DNA of 64,000 bases from Linanthus parryae. Taxonomy: Eukaryota > Streptophyta > Magnoliopsida > Ericales > Polemoniaceae. The position numbers were made by a program, and so were the translations under genes. This document shows positions 33,262 to 44,587 of this stretch, piece by piece. Under the pieces are notes generated by a model that saw nothing but the letters and a program-made list of their open reading frames with translations, ran no database searches and was not told the origin of the DNA. Every line of letters starts with the position of its first letter. Positions within the stretch are counted from its first letter, which is position 1. Location: positions 23,533,359 to 23,597,358 of the forward strand of contig JALGPY010000008.1 of the NCBI GenBank assembly GCA_023055425.1, written 5' to 3'.

Positions 33262-34277
33262 CAAAGTTTTTAAAACCGGACCGGTCATCGAACCGGTGAG
33301 GCACCGATTCATGGTCGGATCGGTTTAATCGCACGTTTATTTAATAATATATATTTATTATTTTTATATAAAAAATAGCAAACATAATGAAAAATAGCCG
33401 AAAAAATACTTAAATATTTTAATTTGAAGCTTATTAAGTATTATAATATGTTATATAATAGAAGACATGTTTTAAAAAATAAAAAAACACAAAAAAATAA
33501 CTAAATTATGGTCAGTAACAAATTTATTTTGAGTTTTATAATTTTAAACATGATTAAAATATGACTTAAAAACCTAAATATGACCAACAAGTTGATCAAA
33601 TTACCCATAACATGTTCATTTTGAAAACATATGACTAATGATTTTGTACAAAAATACATTTACATTCATGTGTAACTTAAAACTAAAATTATTAAAAGAG
33701 CAAATAATGTTGATATATAATTTTATATGGACTTGAGTTTTAAAAATACTAATTTTTTAACTTTTTTATGGTATAAAATTTATCATATATGTATTTTTAT
33801 GTTAGGAATGTTAATGTTCAAATAATCACATTAAAAAACAAGTTTTGAAGTATTAATATGTTTCAAGACAAACGTTGTCATAATCAGGTTATCCTAAAAA
33901 AGTAGTAGTAGAAACTTTGATAACATGACTTGTTTAAAGAATTTATAAATGAATACTTTCAAAAAAAAAGCTATAAAAAAATACTACCACAAAATACAAA
34001 ACTGCCTGAGAAGATGTCAAAAAAAAAAAATGAGAGAGAAGTGCCTGAGAAGAAATCACGTGGCATTTTATATCTCAAAATCCAACCCACGATTCTCTAA
34101 CCTCATTCAACCATTTATTTTTGTTCTTATCTTTTCTCACCCTTTCCCTTATCTTTTTGTTTTCTCTCTTATCAATTCTCACACCGCCTCAACTCAAGCC
34201 TCTCTCCACAGTCCACACCATCGTTCTTCATTTTCTACCACAGCACGAAGCTGTTTGTTCTCCTCACGAGCCACGAC

Positions 34278-34325
<48 letters not shown>

Positions 34326-34602
34326 GTGTTCAAAGATCGAGTCACAAAAACAGATCCAAGTTGTTTCCTCAGACTTTCTCGATGTACCGTCACGATGGGA
34401 GGCAGGTCAAGAGAATCGGTGAAAATATTCAAAAACCGGCAAAACCGGAAAAACCGTCCGGTTCAACGGTTTACTAGAAAACTGGCGGTTTTGACCGGTT
34501 TGACTGCATGGGCGGTCCGATAACCTGACCGGACCGGTGAGGTACCGGTTTACCGGTCGAACCGGTCCAACCGGCCGGTCCGGTCCGGCTTTTAAAACTA
34601 TG
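33262..34602. mobile_element. hAT-type non-autonomous element (1341 bp)
   Basis: Perfect 8-bp target duplication GTTGAATG (33254-33261 and 34603-34610). The ends are imperfect inverted repeats: CAAAGTTTTTAAAACCGGAC at left and the complement of GGCTTTTAAAACTATG at right. ACCGGT/CCGGTCC-rich subterminal repeats lie on both sides. The interior includes (TC)n at about 34281-34322 followed by leader-like sequence. No transposase frame. Confidence 0.9.
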
Positions 34603-34610
34603 GTTGAATG

Positions 34611-35430
34611 TGTATCTCACAATATCTTTGCTTATATTATATTACATTTTTATGCTACCACCCTATTTAAACAGAAATGTGCCGATATTATTTGTGTTTA
34701 TTGCATTATCATGTGTCTCTTAGAAAACATTAAAACGCTAAACACGATTGGTTTAAAATGTACCTGAATATATAACTATACTGTTCTATCAACTTAGATA
34801 TAGGCAGAACCTACAATGAACTTCATAATAATTCTTAGCATTGTATCTGCAACCAAAGTTAATGAAAATTAGCTATGCATACATAATCTAATCGATCCAT
34901 AATACCATTGATATTTAAACTCCCCACATAAGAACGTAACAAATTTCCCGTATAAAGTTACACAAACCTTAGCAAAGCCAGTAAAATGAATAACCCACAA
35001 ACATTGCAGATGGAATAGTACTCAGCATAGCTGATGTACTTATCGTGGACAACAACTACAAGAAATTACCTATAATTGATAATACGATGCATATTAATCA
35101 CACGTTACCAAAAGAGGTCGATATATATTCTTACATATATATGTACTTGATCTACATCATACCCAAAAGACTTGACTCCACCTGATCACATGACCTTAGG
35201 ATTTGAACATAGCATCATCTCCCCAACCTATTTGATTCCAAAATAAGCACAACATCGATGTTCAGTTATAGATACATCCGTTATATGTACTGGATGTTCT
35301 TTCCTGACATCTTTTGATTCAGAACCATGGAGAATGCACACAACTAATGACTGTGTAAGACCACAGAATTACCTGTATACATTCTCCTTCTCAAAAAGGA
35401 ATACTACCAACTAATTAACATTCTTACACA
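34611..35430. other. Helitron body, no gene recognised
   Basis: AT-rich. It lies just downstream of the RPA stop at 35431 and probably includes that gene's 3' UTR. Confidence 0.4.
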
Positions 35431-36805
35431 TTAATTAGTACTAACACACCGCATAGTCGACATCACACGATTGCACAAATTTTGTGCGTACTCCAGTTTG
35501 CAAACACTCCACTTGCTTTGCCACCGAGGATTTTTGCTGATCAAAGGCGCAAGCCGAAAGTAAAATCTCTGATTGACACTCGCTTCATTTATTTTGTTGA
35601 TGACCTCGTTTTGCTCCTGGGAAAAAAATACAGATATATATGGAATCAGTATGTCACATCGTATTCCAAATGAAATTATCTCACATATAGAGTGATGACA
35701 TTACATTCTCAGTCATAGCAGACAGGACAATTGCGGACTTCTTCAGCACTGTTTCAGCAGCATGACCAAATATTGTAACCTCCAACCCACCACTGCCATC
35801 TCCAATTTTAACCGAAAGACGACCCCTGCAAATTACACATGTTAACTCTATCAAGCTTGAAATCTCAACGCAATTTAATGTCTATTGTAGCTCATTCATG
35901 CAGCAAGTATAACTGCCAATATATCATGACAATATACAGATTCGACATATCATCACAACTGTAACAACATAAAACCACAATAATAAATCAGTTGTGCTCA
36001 ATATTTACGACCAAACACATGCATAACTCCAGTAGAAAATAAATACATACCATGGAATTGATATGCAACCACTGTTACCACAGTTAGAACAATCAAAGAC
36101 TTCTCCCAGAAGATGTCCCCTGGCACGGTTGCACGAATTACATGGATGATACCAGGGTCGTTGGTTGGTTGGTGACACAAGAACTGAAACTTTCACCCAG
36201 ACATCAGAACTACCAGACTGATATCACAAAAGATAGCACAGCATGAAATAGTTAGAATGCCAAAAATTCAGTATAAAAGCCCAATTAAAATGATTAGGCA
36301 AAGAACAGCAATCATCAATGACTTACCGGAACTTTGGACAAACTACCAATTTGAGACAGCTTAAAAGTTGGTCCTGAAGTTTTCGTGAACTGCTTTGACA
36401 ACAACATTTATGGACTTTTCATCTCATCAATTTTTTGGAAATTTCCATCTCGCCTGTTGAAAATGCATCTACCTATATTTAATTCTTAATCATAGACACA
36501 AACAATAAGAAGATATAATTATCTTACCAATCTTACCAATAAGCCAACTCTTTCACTCGAGCATCATCAACATCATACAGAAACATGGTAGATATTGTAG
36601 TCTTCAATGAAGAATCTGCAAGAAGTACACAGATATATATAGTATCGAAACCAAGCATGAAGTCGACATAACATGTTTTCTTACAAACTATCTCAGGTAT
36701 AAATATAACCTACCCAAAAATTTTGTTGCCCCAACATTGGTGAACACAACCACTGGCTTAGTATTAGCAAGTTTCGCCAACTTTTCCGCATCACCCGTGG
36801 CAGCA
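35431..36805 (-). pseudogene. Helitron RPA1-like gene (truncated, fused to helicase)
   Basis: Exons by eye: 36714-about 36805, 36537-36615, 36327-36453, 36051-36217, 35705-35825, 35431-35616, all with GT-AG borders. It encodes an OB-fold segment (KLAKLANTKPVVVFTNVGAT; SLKTTISTMFLYDVDDARVK), a linker GPTFKLSQIGSLSKVP, a zinc ribbon (WYHPCNSCNRARG then FDCSNCGNSG: CxxC and CxxC), then GRLSVKIGDGSGGLEVTIFG and a C-terminal exon to TAA 35431. This is the C-terminal half of an RPA70-like single-strand DNA-binding protein, which plant Helitrons often carry. The N-terminal half is missing and the frame is joined directly to the helicase. The exon at 36327-36453 reads as LSQIGSLSKVP only in a frame that may also meet a stop. 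Confidence 0.75.
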
Positions 36806-39800
36806 TCATCCCCTCCAAATACAACAACCTTACCTCCAAATGGCTCATCGCTGGAACAGATATCACGAAGCATGCGCTCAAAAGCCTTGATGTTTTGTTT
36901 CCTCGCCACCGTAACTTCATCCCATATGATGATCTCTGCCTTCCGAATGAGGCGTGCAAGCCCAGTTTGTTTCCCAATACTACAAGTGTTATGCTCTTTG
37001 GTGTCCAATGGCAACTTAAATCGTGAATGCGCAGTTTGACCACCGGGTAAACTGGAAGCTGCAACACCAGTGCTTGCGGTTACCAAAGCAATCTTCCCAC
37101 GGCTCCGCAAACGAGCCAGAATAGCTTTATAAAAGAATGTTTTACCAGTGCCACCAGGTCCATCAACAAAAAAACAGCCGCCTCTGTTGCATAACACATT
37201 CAATAATGATGTCATACGTAATTATTCAATAGTTTTACTGCAGCAATATCTTCAGCAGGTACAGGAACTGCTAGTTCTTCGTCATTATCACGATTTGAAG
37301 TTTCAGACATGTCACTCAACTCCATAGGTATTGCTATGTTGAAATCAGTAAACCCTCTACCCATTGTATCGAGATAAATACTTACTGACCTTATTGTTCT
37401 TGAGAGTACTTGGGATTCACTCTTAGTCCAGACTCGACTATAGTCCTCAGAAAGATTGACGTAAAAACGTTCCCACAACGATTGTGGGTTGGCAGGCTGA
37501 CAGTACACAAGGATAGTTGCAAACAATCACCGCAATGTCGACGACATGTGGAAACTCACAGCTTCTTCCAGACAGTCCTCTAACGCAGTGTCCTTTTCCA
37601 ACAACCTAATTTCTCGCAAGCCTCTCGGAATGTATCACACACATAATTATTTTCTGTCCGAAGAGCTTCAAAAGATTTCGCACCTCTAACATGCATCAAT
37701 AAAATTCACAGAAAGAATCGTTCCCCCTCCCCAGGATTTGCGGCAACAATGCGGCCAATAATTTTACCCTTTCTACGAGGCTCCCAACGCAGACATGACG
37801 AATTCCATGTATAGTGCTGAGGAAACTCACAACACAGCAACCGCTTTGCCCTCTCGTCTTGTTTATTCATCTCAAAATACTCTGTCAACATTGTCTTCGT
37901 ATGCTTCTTGTCTGCTGCAATGTATGGAAACTTTGTATACTTGCGGAACGACATAGACTAAATTCCAAGAAGATGAAGCTGGAGAGGAATCACATGAGGA
38001 GACATCTCATTCATAGGGGACCTGAATAGACGCCAAGCAGCCTCAGGAGGTGAGACCACCTAGCGGCTTGATAAGCAGCAATTTCATCAATACCAGTTGC
38101 TTGCCCAACAACAACTTGGAATACAACTTTATCATGACCCTTGTATATATACTCATACAAATATTTAACGGCCTTAATAGTGGAGCATACTTCAAACATT
38201 TAAATGACAATCATACTTCGCAAGCATGTACGAGTTTTAAGGAACAACCCACCTGTTATCCAGATCTTGACCTCTAACTCTCACAGTACGACCATTGTCC
38301 ACTCGGTGATATATAGGAAAAGAAGCTTCACCAGACATTGTGACGTTACAAAAATTCCTCTGATATTTGTTTTTATACCCCGTCCTAGGGCGCATACACG
38401 GACACTTCCGATTATACTGCCCACAGGGACCATGCATCATATGCCTCGCAACTGCGTTAAGAAGATGGGCATTCGCTGCTTGATTAGAAATTTCAGCAGA
38501 TATGTATTTGTCAATTTGATCTGGACCCAATAGCTTAGCAAATCTTTTCAAAATTAACAAGAAGTGAACATGCGGCAGCCCACGCTTCTGGTACTCCACT
38601 ACATAAGTATACGCCGCAACAGGTCCAAGAATCTCCCTATCAATCATATCTCGCTTCAGCTCAACAACCTTTGCTCAAAAAATTCGAGCTACTAACTCCG
38701 GACGATTTTGTGCATCCTCATGAGGCAGCAACCCAGCCTGAATCTCAGCCCATTTTGGATTACAGGTCATCGTTACAAAATAATCTGGCTTGCCATATTT
38801 TCGCACCAATGTCATCGCATTCTGATACCCGCATTTCATGTCCCGAGGACCACCAACAAATTACTGAGGCAGTACAACATGCCGACCAATATTATCAGGA
38901 TTAGTTTCACACATTGCAATACTATCCAGAATTCCTTGGTACAACTATACCCGTATAACATGCTGATTGTTACGAAAGAAATCCATTCGAGTTACTTCCA
39001 GCTTGATGTACATATCAACAACATACTGATGTAGTAGTCGTCCAAAGTACAAAAGCGATGATTCACGCAAACTGCGCACCTGCAGCCTGTAACAGTAGTA
39101 CTCTCGACAACTCACAGTGTCATCTCCAGACTCTAACCATAAAACCCAATAAACCCAATGTCAATATAAAATAATATAACCGATGCAATTGAAGAAGAAG
39201 CAATAATATTTACCGGATCATTGACCTCGCTTTGGAGGTTTCCGTATGATTTGACTATGCCATCCTGGCTGACCCTGAGGGAAAATTATTGGGTACTGCA
39301 ACGGATCATAACAACCCAAATGACAACTGACATGTTTAAATCCACCACCTCTACGACGAACTATAATATCACTCATGTATTTACCAGGGCGAGATTCGTC
39401 ATCGATCCAAATACCAGCTACCTGATCAGAAGTAGGCAAATTATGCGTGCGCTGATCAAGACCCAAATCACATTTTATCTGCACATCACAATCCTTATAC
39501 TCACTACATTCATGCATTGATTTGAAACACTCTTTGTAAGGATTGTCATCCAATATCTCGGCCAATCGAGCTATGATAATTGGATCAAGATTATCAAACG
39601 TGCTAATGCGACGCTGCAGCTGAAATGCGGGGTCGTAAAAATAAAGCTTCAGACATCTTGGAGATTGTTCACCATGATCCAGATCGTGTATGTAATGATA
39701 CAATTGACCTTGGATACGAAATGTATAAATTCCTTTGCCCATTTCTTCGTATCTGGATCCGACTTTACTCCCATCGATGTGAAAGCAAACAAAGAATTGT

Positions 39801-41469
39801 ACGTACGTAAATTGGTCTGGAATTCCTTACCCGTGACATCATCTGATAACAGCAAACTTGGGATTTCATGCAGCGCGAGCACAATACAACCCTCACTGCA
39901 ACAAAATCCGGCCGGCTCATGCGCAAATAATTTCGCATTACAGTAGCGACACCTTCTAGACGGAGGAAGGATGCTTGGTTCAAGGGGGGGTTCCGAAGGA
40001 TGTCCATCCTATTTTTTTGACCCCCTTTGCCCTGCACCACATATAAGATAATATAAGAATCAAAGGAATGGTATACTTAAAGCCATACAACCGAAGTAGT
40101 GCGAACAATGACCACTTACGAGGTAGTATGAATCCAACCGAATCTACATGGTCACATCTGCTAGGATGAGAAATGGCAGATCCTGAACACGACGCACCCA
40201 TGTCACCACTACTCCCAGGTGTAGTATTTACAAGAGGCACATCCGAATTAGGTGACACAAACCGGGTGACAGGCGTAGATGTAGAGCTCGATGGGTCGGC
40301 GTAAGAAGAACTCGATTGCGAATCATTGAACACACCTAAATGGCCCGAGTACCAACCAAACAACTCTGGCGACGCAAATCAGGCAATGAAATCGGAACAT
40401 TCGCTGGTGAAGAATCAGCATCGAATGCATTGGAGCTCACAACATTACGCATACTACAATCAGGCATAATAGATTGATGAATACCTCTCAAGGGAAGATC
40501 AGCAGAGCCTCGAACTCCAAGCCCATCATCAAGCGATGACACCCGATCCAATTGACTGATGTGCTCCTGAAAAACGGATTCTGAACAACACCAGAGGAAA
40601 TAGCAATACCAGTCGAATTACCATAACTCACAGCAGCGCCCGGGCGAGAGCCTGACATAGTAGATGCAATTCCACCTCTCATCCGTCCCCGCCTGGAATT
40701 GGAAATCGGCGGAGCAGAATCAGAACCAACAAAACCAGAAGGCGTAATCCCCTCCGACACTACCACCCCACATGTGGAAAGCACATTAACATTCACAGCA
40801 TCCGGCGTTTGAGAAACACTAACAGGAGTACCAGCACTCACAACACTATCCAGACCATGCTCAGGCGCAATAGATGCAGCTCGACTCCTTCGACCACGGC
40901 GACCTGACCTTGAGTTACCCGCACTATCAGCACTTGCACGAGAACCAGACGATTGCGCACCATCCATAGCCCCAACCTGCTCCCTAAAAAGGGGGTTCCA
41001 AACACGACCAATATCCCATAACGTTATCCCTGCAGCGCCCGGGCGAGAGCCTGACAGAGAAGATGCAATTCCACCTCTTCGCCGTCCCCGCCTGGAATTG
41101 CAAATCGGCGGAGCAGATTCAGAACCAACAAAACCAGAAGGCGTAATCCCCTCCGATACTACCACCCACCTGTGGGAAGTACATTAACATTTACAGCATT
41201 CGGCGTTTGAGAAATACCGGCAGGAGTATAAGCACTCACAACACTATCCAAACCAGGCTCAGACCCAATAGATGTAGCTCGACTCCTTCGACCACGGCGA
41301 CCTGGCCTCGAGGTACCCGCACTATCAGCACTTGCACGAGAACCAGACAATCGCGCACCATCCATAGCCCCAACCTGCTCCCTAAAAAAGGGGTTCCAAA
41401 CACGACCAATATCCCTAACGACATCCCTGCATCACGCCGAGGACGTTTTGCAGGGTTACCTGAAGACAT
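36806..41469 (-). pseudogene. Helitron Rep-helicase (degenerate)
   Basis: The likely start ATG at 41469 gives MSSGNPAKRPRRDAG, with a KRPRR nuclear-signal-like stretch. A duplicated Ser/Arg/Gly-rich N-terminus follows. A zinc-finger-like segment (RRCRYCNAKLFA, CCSEGC) and the Helitron N-terminal region (TFRIQGQLYHYIHDLDHG) come next. The HUH motif is GLPHVHFLLIL at about 38564-38572, and tyrosines occur in KYLYEYIYKG. The PIF1-like helicase has Walker A GPGGTGKT and a Walker B-like IIIWDEV. Breaks include a frameshift near 39740, one near 41400, and stops after GRHVVLPQ and ELVARIF. The helicase stops at VVVFGGD, lacking its C-terminal motifs. Not functional. Confidence 0.85.
40633..41430 (-). 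repeat. Tandem duplication of about 390-400 bp in Rep N-terminus
   Basis: Two direct copies (40633-41031 and 41032-about 41430). The same landmarks recur: GCAGCGCCCGGGCGAGAG at 40633 and 41032, CCATAGCCCCAACCTGC at 40974 and 41362. The encoded unit contains GSRASADSAG, RRGRRSRA and GLDSVVSA. Spacing differs by about 11 nt, and a one-base deletion in the 5'-most copy shifts the frame. Confidence 0.88.
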
Positions 41470-43317
41470 CCTTTCACTAAAACCAAAAATACAATGCTCA
41501 GTTACCAAACAAGGACCAAAGCTCCGCATTCACCTCCAATAACCACACATTTACTTAATACCCTTCAACACAAATTCTTCATTCATAAGTGAAATATTCC
41601 TATAGTTGGCATAGGAGCATTTAGGCAATTTTAAGAACTTTGCGATGATAGGAGTTACTTTCCTAGATTGTTCGGATTCTTATTTAACTGCTACGTATGC
41701 AACTCAAACAACATTAAAATTTAAAACAAAGGACGAACACAACACAAAAACAAATACATTTAACACTACCAACACACAATGGCACTACCAAACCGAATGA
41801 AGCACAATACGCACCAAATATATCGCAAATAAGGTAATGAACAAACTTCCACAAACCAAGAGGAAGATCCACCTGGGAAACAGCAAATCCACAAACACAA
41901 CTATAAGTTCCCAATAAGGCATAACAACATTAACTTATCCGAAAAGAAATAACCTAACACATACCAATTTCTGTATACAAAGCAATACTCAGCGAACAAA
42001 ACCAAACATCAACATACAACACCCATCAAAGAACAACCATCATCTCAACAAGTCAAACCCATGCAATGTCCTAAAACCCATTAATTTCATAGAATCAAAC
42101 TGAAAGAAGATAATATAAATTTGCAAATGAAATACATGGAATGAAATCAGACCAAATTATTATAATGGAATTTGTATAAAAAAAGGAGAGTAAGAAAAAG
42201 GGCATCAACTAAAAAAATTAATGTGAACTGACCATCGGTTGACAATATAACAATTAAAATATATCACACTTATGCTTACTACCTCACTGCATGTATGAAT
42301 CCATGCAAAACAATACAACCACTACACCCTACTTGGAACCCAAGATTAACCAGAAAAAACCACCAGATCACCACCATGCATTATAGAAGACCCAAATCTT
42401 AACCCCAACAACCCCAATTTCGTGCTCAATAAACCACCAACACATCATTCAACCAACGAATGCCACTGCAACAGATGAAAACAACCCAATCCTACCACCA
42501 ACACAGCAAACAGAGTACGTAAAAATTGGGCGCAAGCAAATGACCCATGTAAAACCAAAGCCCAAAACACACAGATCAATTGACCAACCGAGAAGAACAA
42601 AACCACATTCAAACGCAGCAACCGACAACTCCGCTCCACGGACAACCTCGATACAGAGAAAGAGAGAGAGACTGCTCACCGGAGAAGAACCAAACCGCAC
42701 AATCTCTCAATCGAAGCAACTCCATATTTGTATCTACAACCAGAAACCACCACGTGGACCCCCCCCCCCCCCCTACCGCTTCCATGTAACCCACTATCGA
42801 CAAACCATCACACAGACAGCGACACTCTCTACCCACATCCGCCATCACCACTACCTCATAAGCCAAAGCTACAAAACACGCCCAAACGACCATCTAACAC
42901 ACACCAACTTCCCCAAAAAACCCTTGGAACTCAACCCACCCACAAACACATAGGAAAAGGACAACAACGTCATTTACACTGAAACCAGATGAACCGTAGG
43001 CCTCGAAGGAAATTCACCATAGTACCCTCACACAAAGCAGCACCTAGCCGGTGACCAGGGGCAGAGTGGGAATTCCCGAACACCACAATTTATGAGATGA
43101 AAGACCAAAACACCCCCAATTTAACTCGCCACGTAATTAAAGTATGGCTAAATACGTCATATCCTCAAAAACACCCCACTAAAAGGGCACGAAAAGACAA
43201 CTTTGCCCCCTGACGCCTACACAATAACACCCTAGAACAGGGGCACCGATGTCATTTCCGCCGGCCACATAATGAACAGTAACCAAGCTTCATTTCTTTT
43301 TAATGAAGGTGGTAGGA
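41470..43317 (-). other. Helitron 5' leader region
   Basis: No supported gene. Contains a run of 15 C at 42759-42773. The terminal bases on the minus strand are TCCTACCACCTTCATTAAAA, and TTCATT/AATGAA near the tip can form a small stem. Transcription of Rep would start here; no core promoter was identified with confidence. Confidence 0.55.
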
Positions 43318-43542
43318 TACTTACGACATCTAATTAGACCTACCATAATTTTATTAGTAAATATAGAAAAGTAAAATTGTAATTCACTAGAAAATAAAAG
43401 TGTTGCATCACGAACTTTTTAACAGCATAACTTTTTTTTACCAAACACATGCATCTTTTTTCATGAAATTCTCTGTTACGAACATCTTCACAACAACTAA
43501 AAAGTCGACTTAAAAGTCCAAAAAGTCACACCAAACCCACCC
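43318..43542. mobile_element. Right half of the MITE split by the Helitron
   Basis: It ends AAGTCACACCAAACCCACCC, the complement of the left half's start at 5218. See the left half at 5218-5446. Confidence 0.65.
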
Positions 43543-43658
43543 TGTATCTCTTAGAAAAAAACATAAAATCAAAACTAGCTCTATCCAAATGGGCACAGGT
43601 ATTTTCTACTTGCTTTATGTTGAATCTCTCCCCAACATAAACAGCAGACACCGAACTT

Positions 43659-43773
43659 GCCGTTTAGCTCAGTGGTTAGGGTCTTGAGACAAATCATTGA
43701 GGTCTCAAGCTCGAGCCTCCACCTTAACATATGATTGAATATGATTTCTTATCTTGTAACAAAAAAACAACAA
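43659..43773 (+). mobile_element. tRNA-derived SINE
   Basis: It begins GCCGTTTAGCTCAGTGGTTA, with an A box TAGCTCAGTGG at about 43675-43685 and a B-box-like AGCTCGAGCC at 43708-43717. The stretch between could fold like an anticodon arm (GGTCTTGAGAC). A short unrelated body and an A-rich tail (AACAAAAAAACAACAA) follow. The imperfect B box, lack of a paired acceptor stem and the tail point to a SINE rather than a working tRNA gene. No target duplication found. Confidence 0.65.
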
Positions 43774-43956
43774 CGAGCACTCTCCCTGACCGACCCCTAA
43801 AGCTCTAGCTACCGATTTCTTTGTCCCTTCAAATCACCGTCTCTCCGGTATATTCAACCCAAAGTTCAGATACTTTGGAACAAATAATTTTTCTTTGTGT
43901 TCTCATAATTTCAAAAAAATTACCGTTCCCTTGAAATCATGAGAACACGGAGAAAA

Positions 43957-44217
43957 GGGTAAAGGACACTTTGCTCCCTTCACTTTTGAAGAATAAAATA
44001 AAATAGAAGTTGTCCCTTCTGTGCCTTTTCCATCCGGAAGTGCGTTATTACAATGGCACAGAAGAATAGTAATTGCGCGCTACTGGACGAAAATGGCACA
44101 AAAGACGCAACTTGTCTTTTCTTTTTTTCGTTACAGGGAGGTATGTGGAATTGTTTATATGTCAGGGAGCATTCTGGTATTTCTTCAAAAGTGAAAGGAG
44201 CAAAGTGTCTTTAACCC
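43957..44217. mobile_element. Small MULE-like MITE (261 bp)
   Basis: Inverted ends GGGTAAAGGACACTTTGCTC and GGGTTAAAGACACTTTGCTC (complement of right) continue through CACTTTTGAAGAA. Nine-base flanks CGGAGAAAA and CAGAGAAAA match at 8 of 9. The tips resemble those of the 1451-bp Mutator-like element at 23050, so the two are probably related. Confidence 0.75.
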
Positions 44218-44587
44218 CAGAGAAAATTATTACTCAATTCTATTTCTATTTCTTTGTGTTTTGTTCTTATTCCATTTCGATTCCATTTTTGTGTTTTGTA
44301 GATTTAGGTTTGAATGGGAGGCTTCAAAAAAAAATCTCAAATGAGAACATACCTTGAATTTGTTTTCTCGAATTTTGTTCTTTTATAGATTAATTTTTGT
44401 ACCATGAGAAAAAAATGCTTTTACCTAAGAGAGACTCTATTCTAATTCGAGAGGTACATGACGATAATCTGAAGGAAGATTTTGGTTTGATGCGGGAAAT
44501 CATTGACGATTTTTCGTTCATCCTTATGGATTCTATATTTGAAATACCCCGTTTTGTGACTATGGGTGTTTTGTGATATTATTATAT

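Larger units (their letters stand above)
5447..43317 (-). mobile_element. Giant degenerate Helitron with nested transposons and cargo
   Basis: Both termini match Helitron rules on the minus strand. The 5' end is TCCTACCACCTTCATT preceded by host A (43318 complement). The 3' end is a GC-rich near-hairpin (GGCGAGCAACGCGCGC) then AAGTCCACTAG followed by host T, so insertion was between A and T. Rep-helicase and RPA lie on the same strand in the usual order. Both flanks are the two halves of one MITE, which supports a single insertion. Total length is about 37.9 kb, of which about 15.2 kb is the later Tat element; at least three other nested elements are present. The coding genes are broken, so it is not autonomous now. 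The two ends could instead belong to different Helitrons, but the split MITE argues against that. Confidence 0.75.

Noticed and set aside
34235..34432. Arg/Glu-rich or Ser/Leu-rich proteins over the CT repeat
   Set aside because: Pure translation of the (TC)n microsatellite.
41714..42700. Cys/Val-rich minus-strand frames in the Helitron leader
   Set aside because: Low-complexity complement of AC-rich sequence; no start context or domain.
43659..43730. Functional tRNA gene
   Set aside because: A box is good but the B box is imperfect, no closed acceptor stem is seen and an A-rich tail follows; SINE is the better call.
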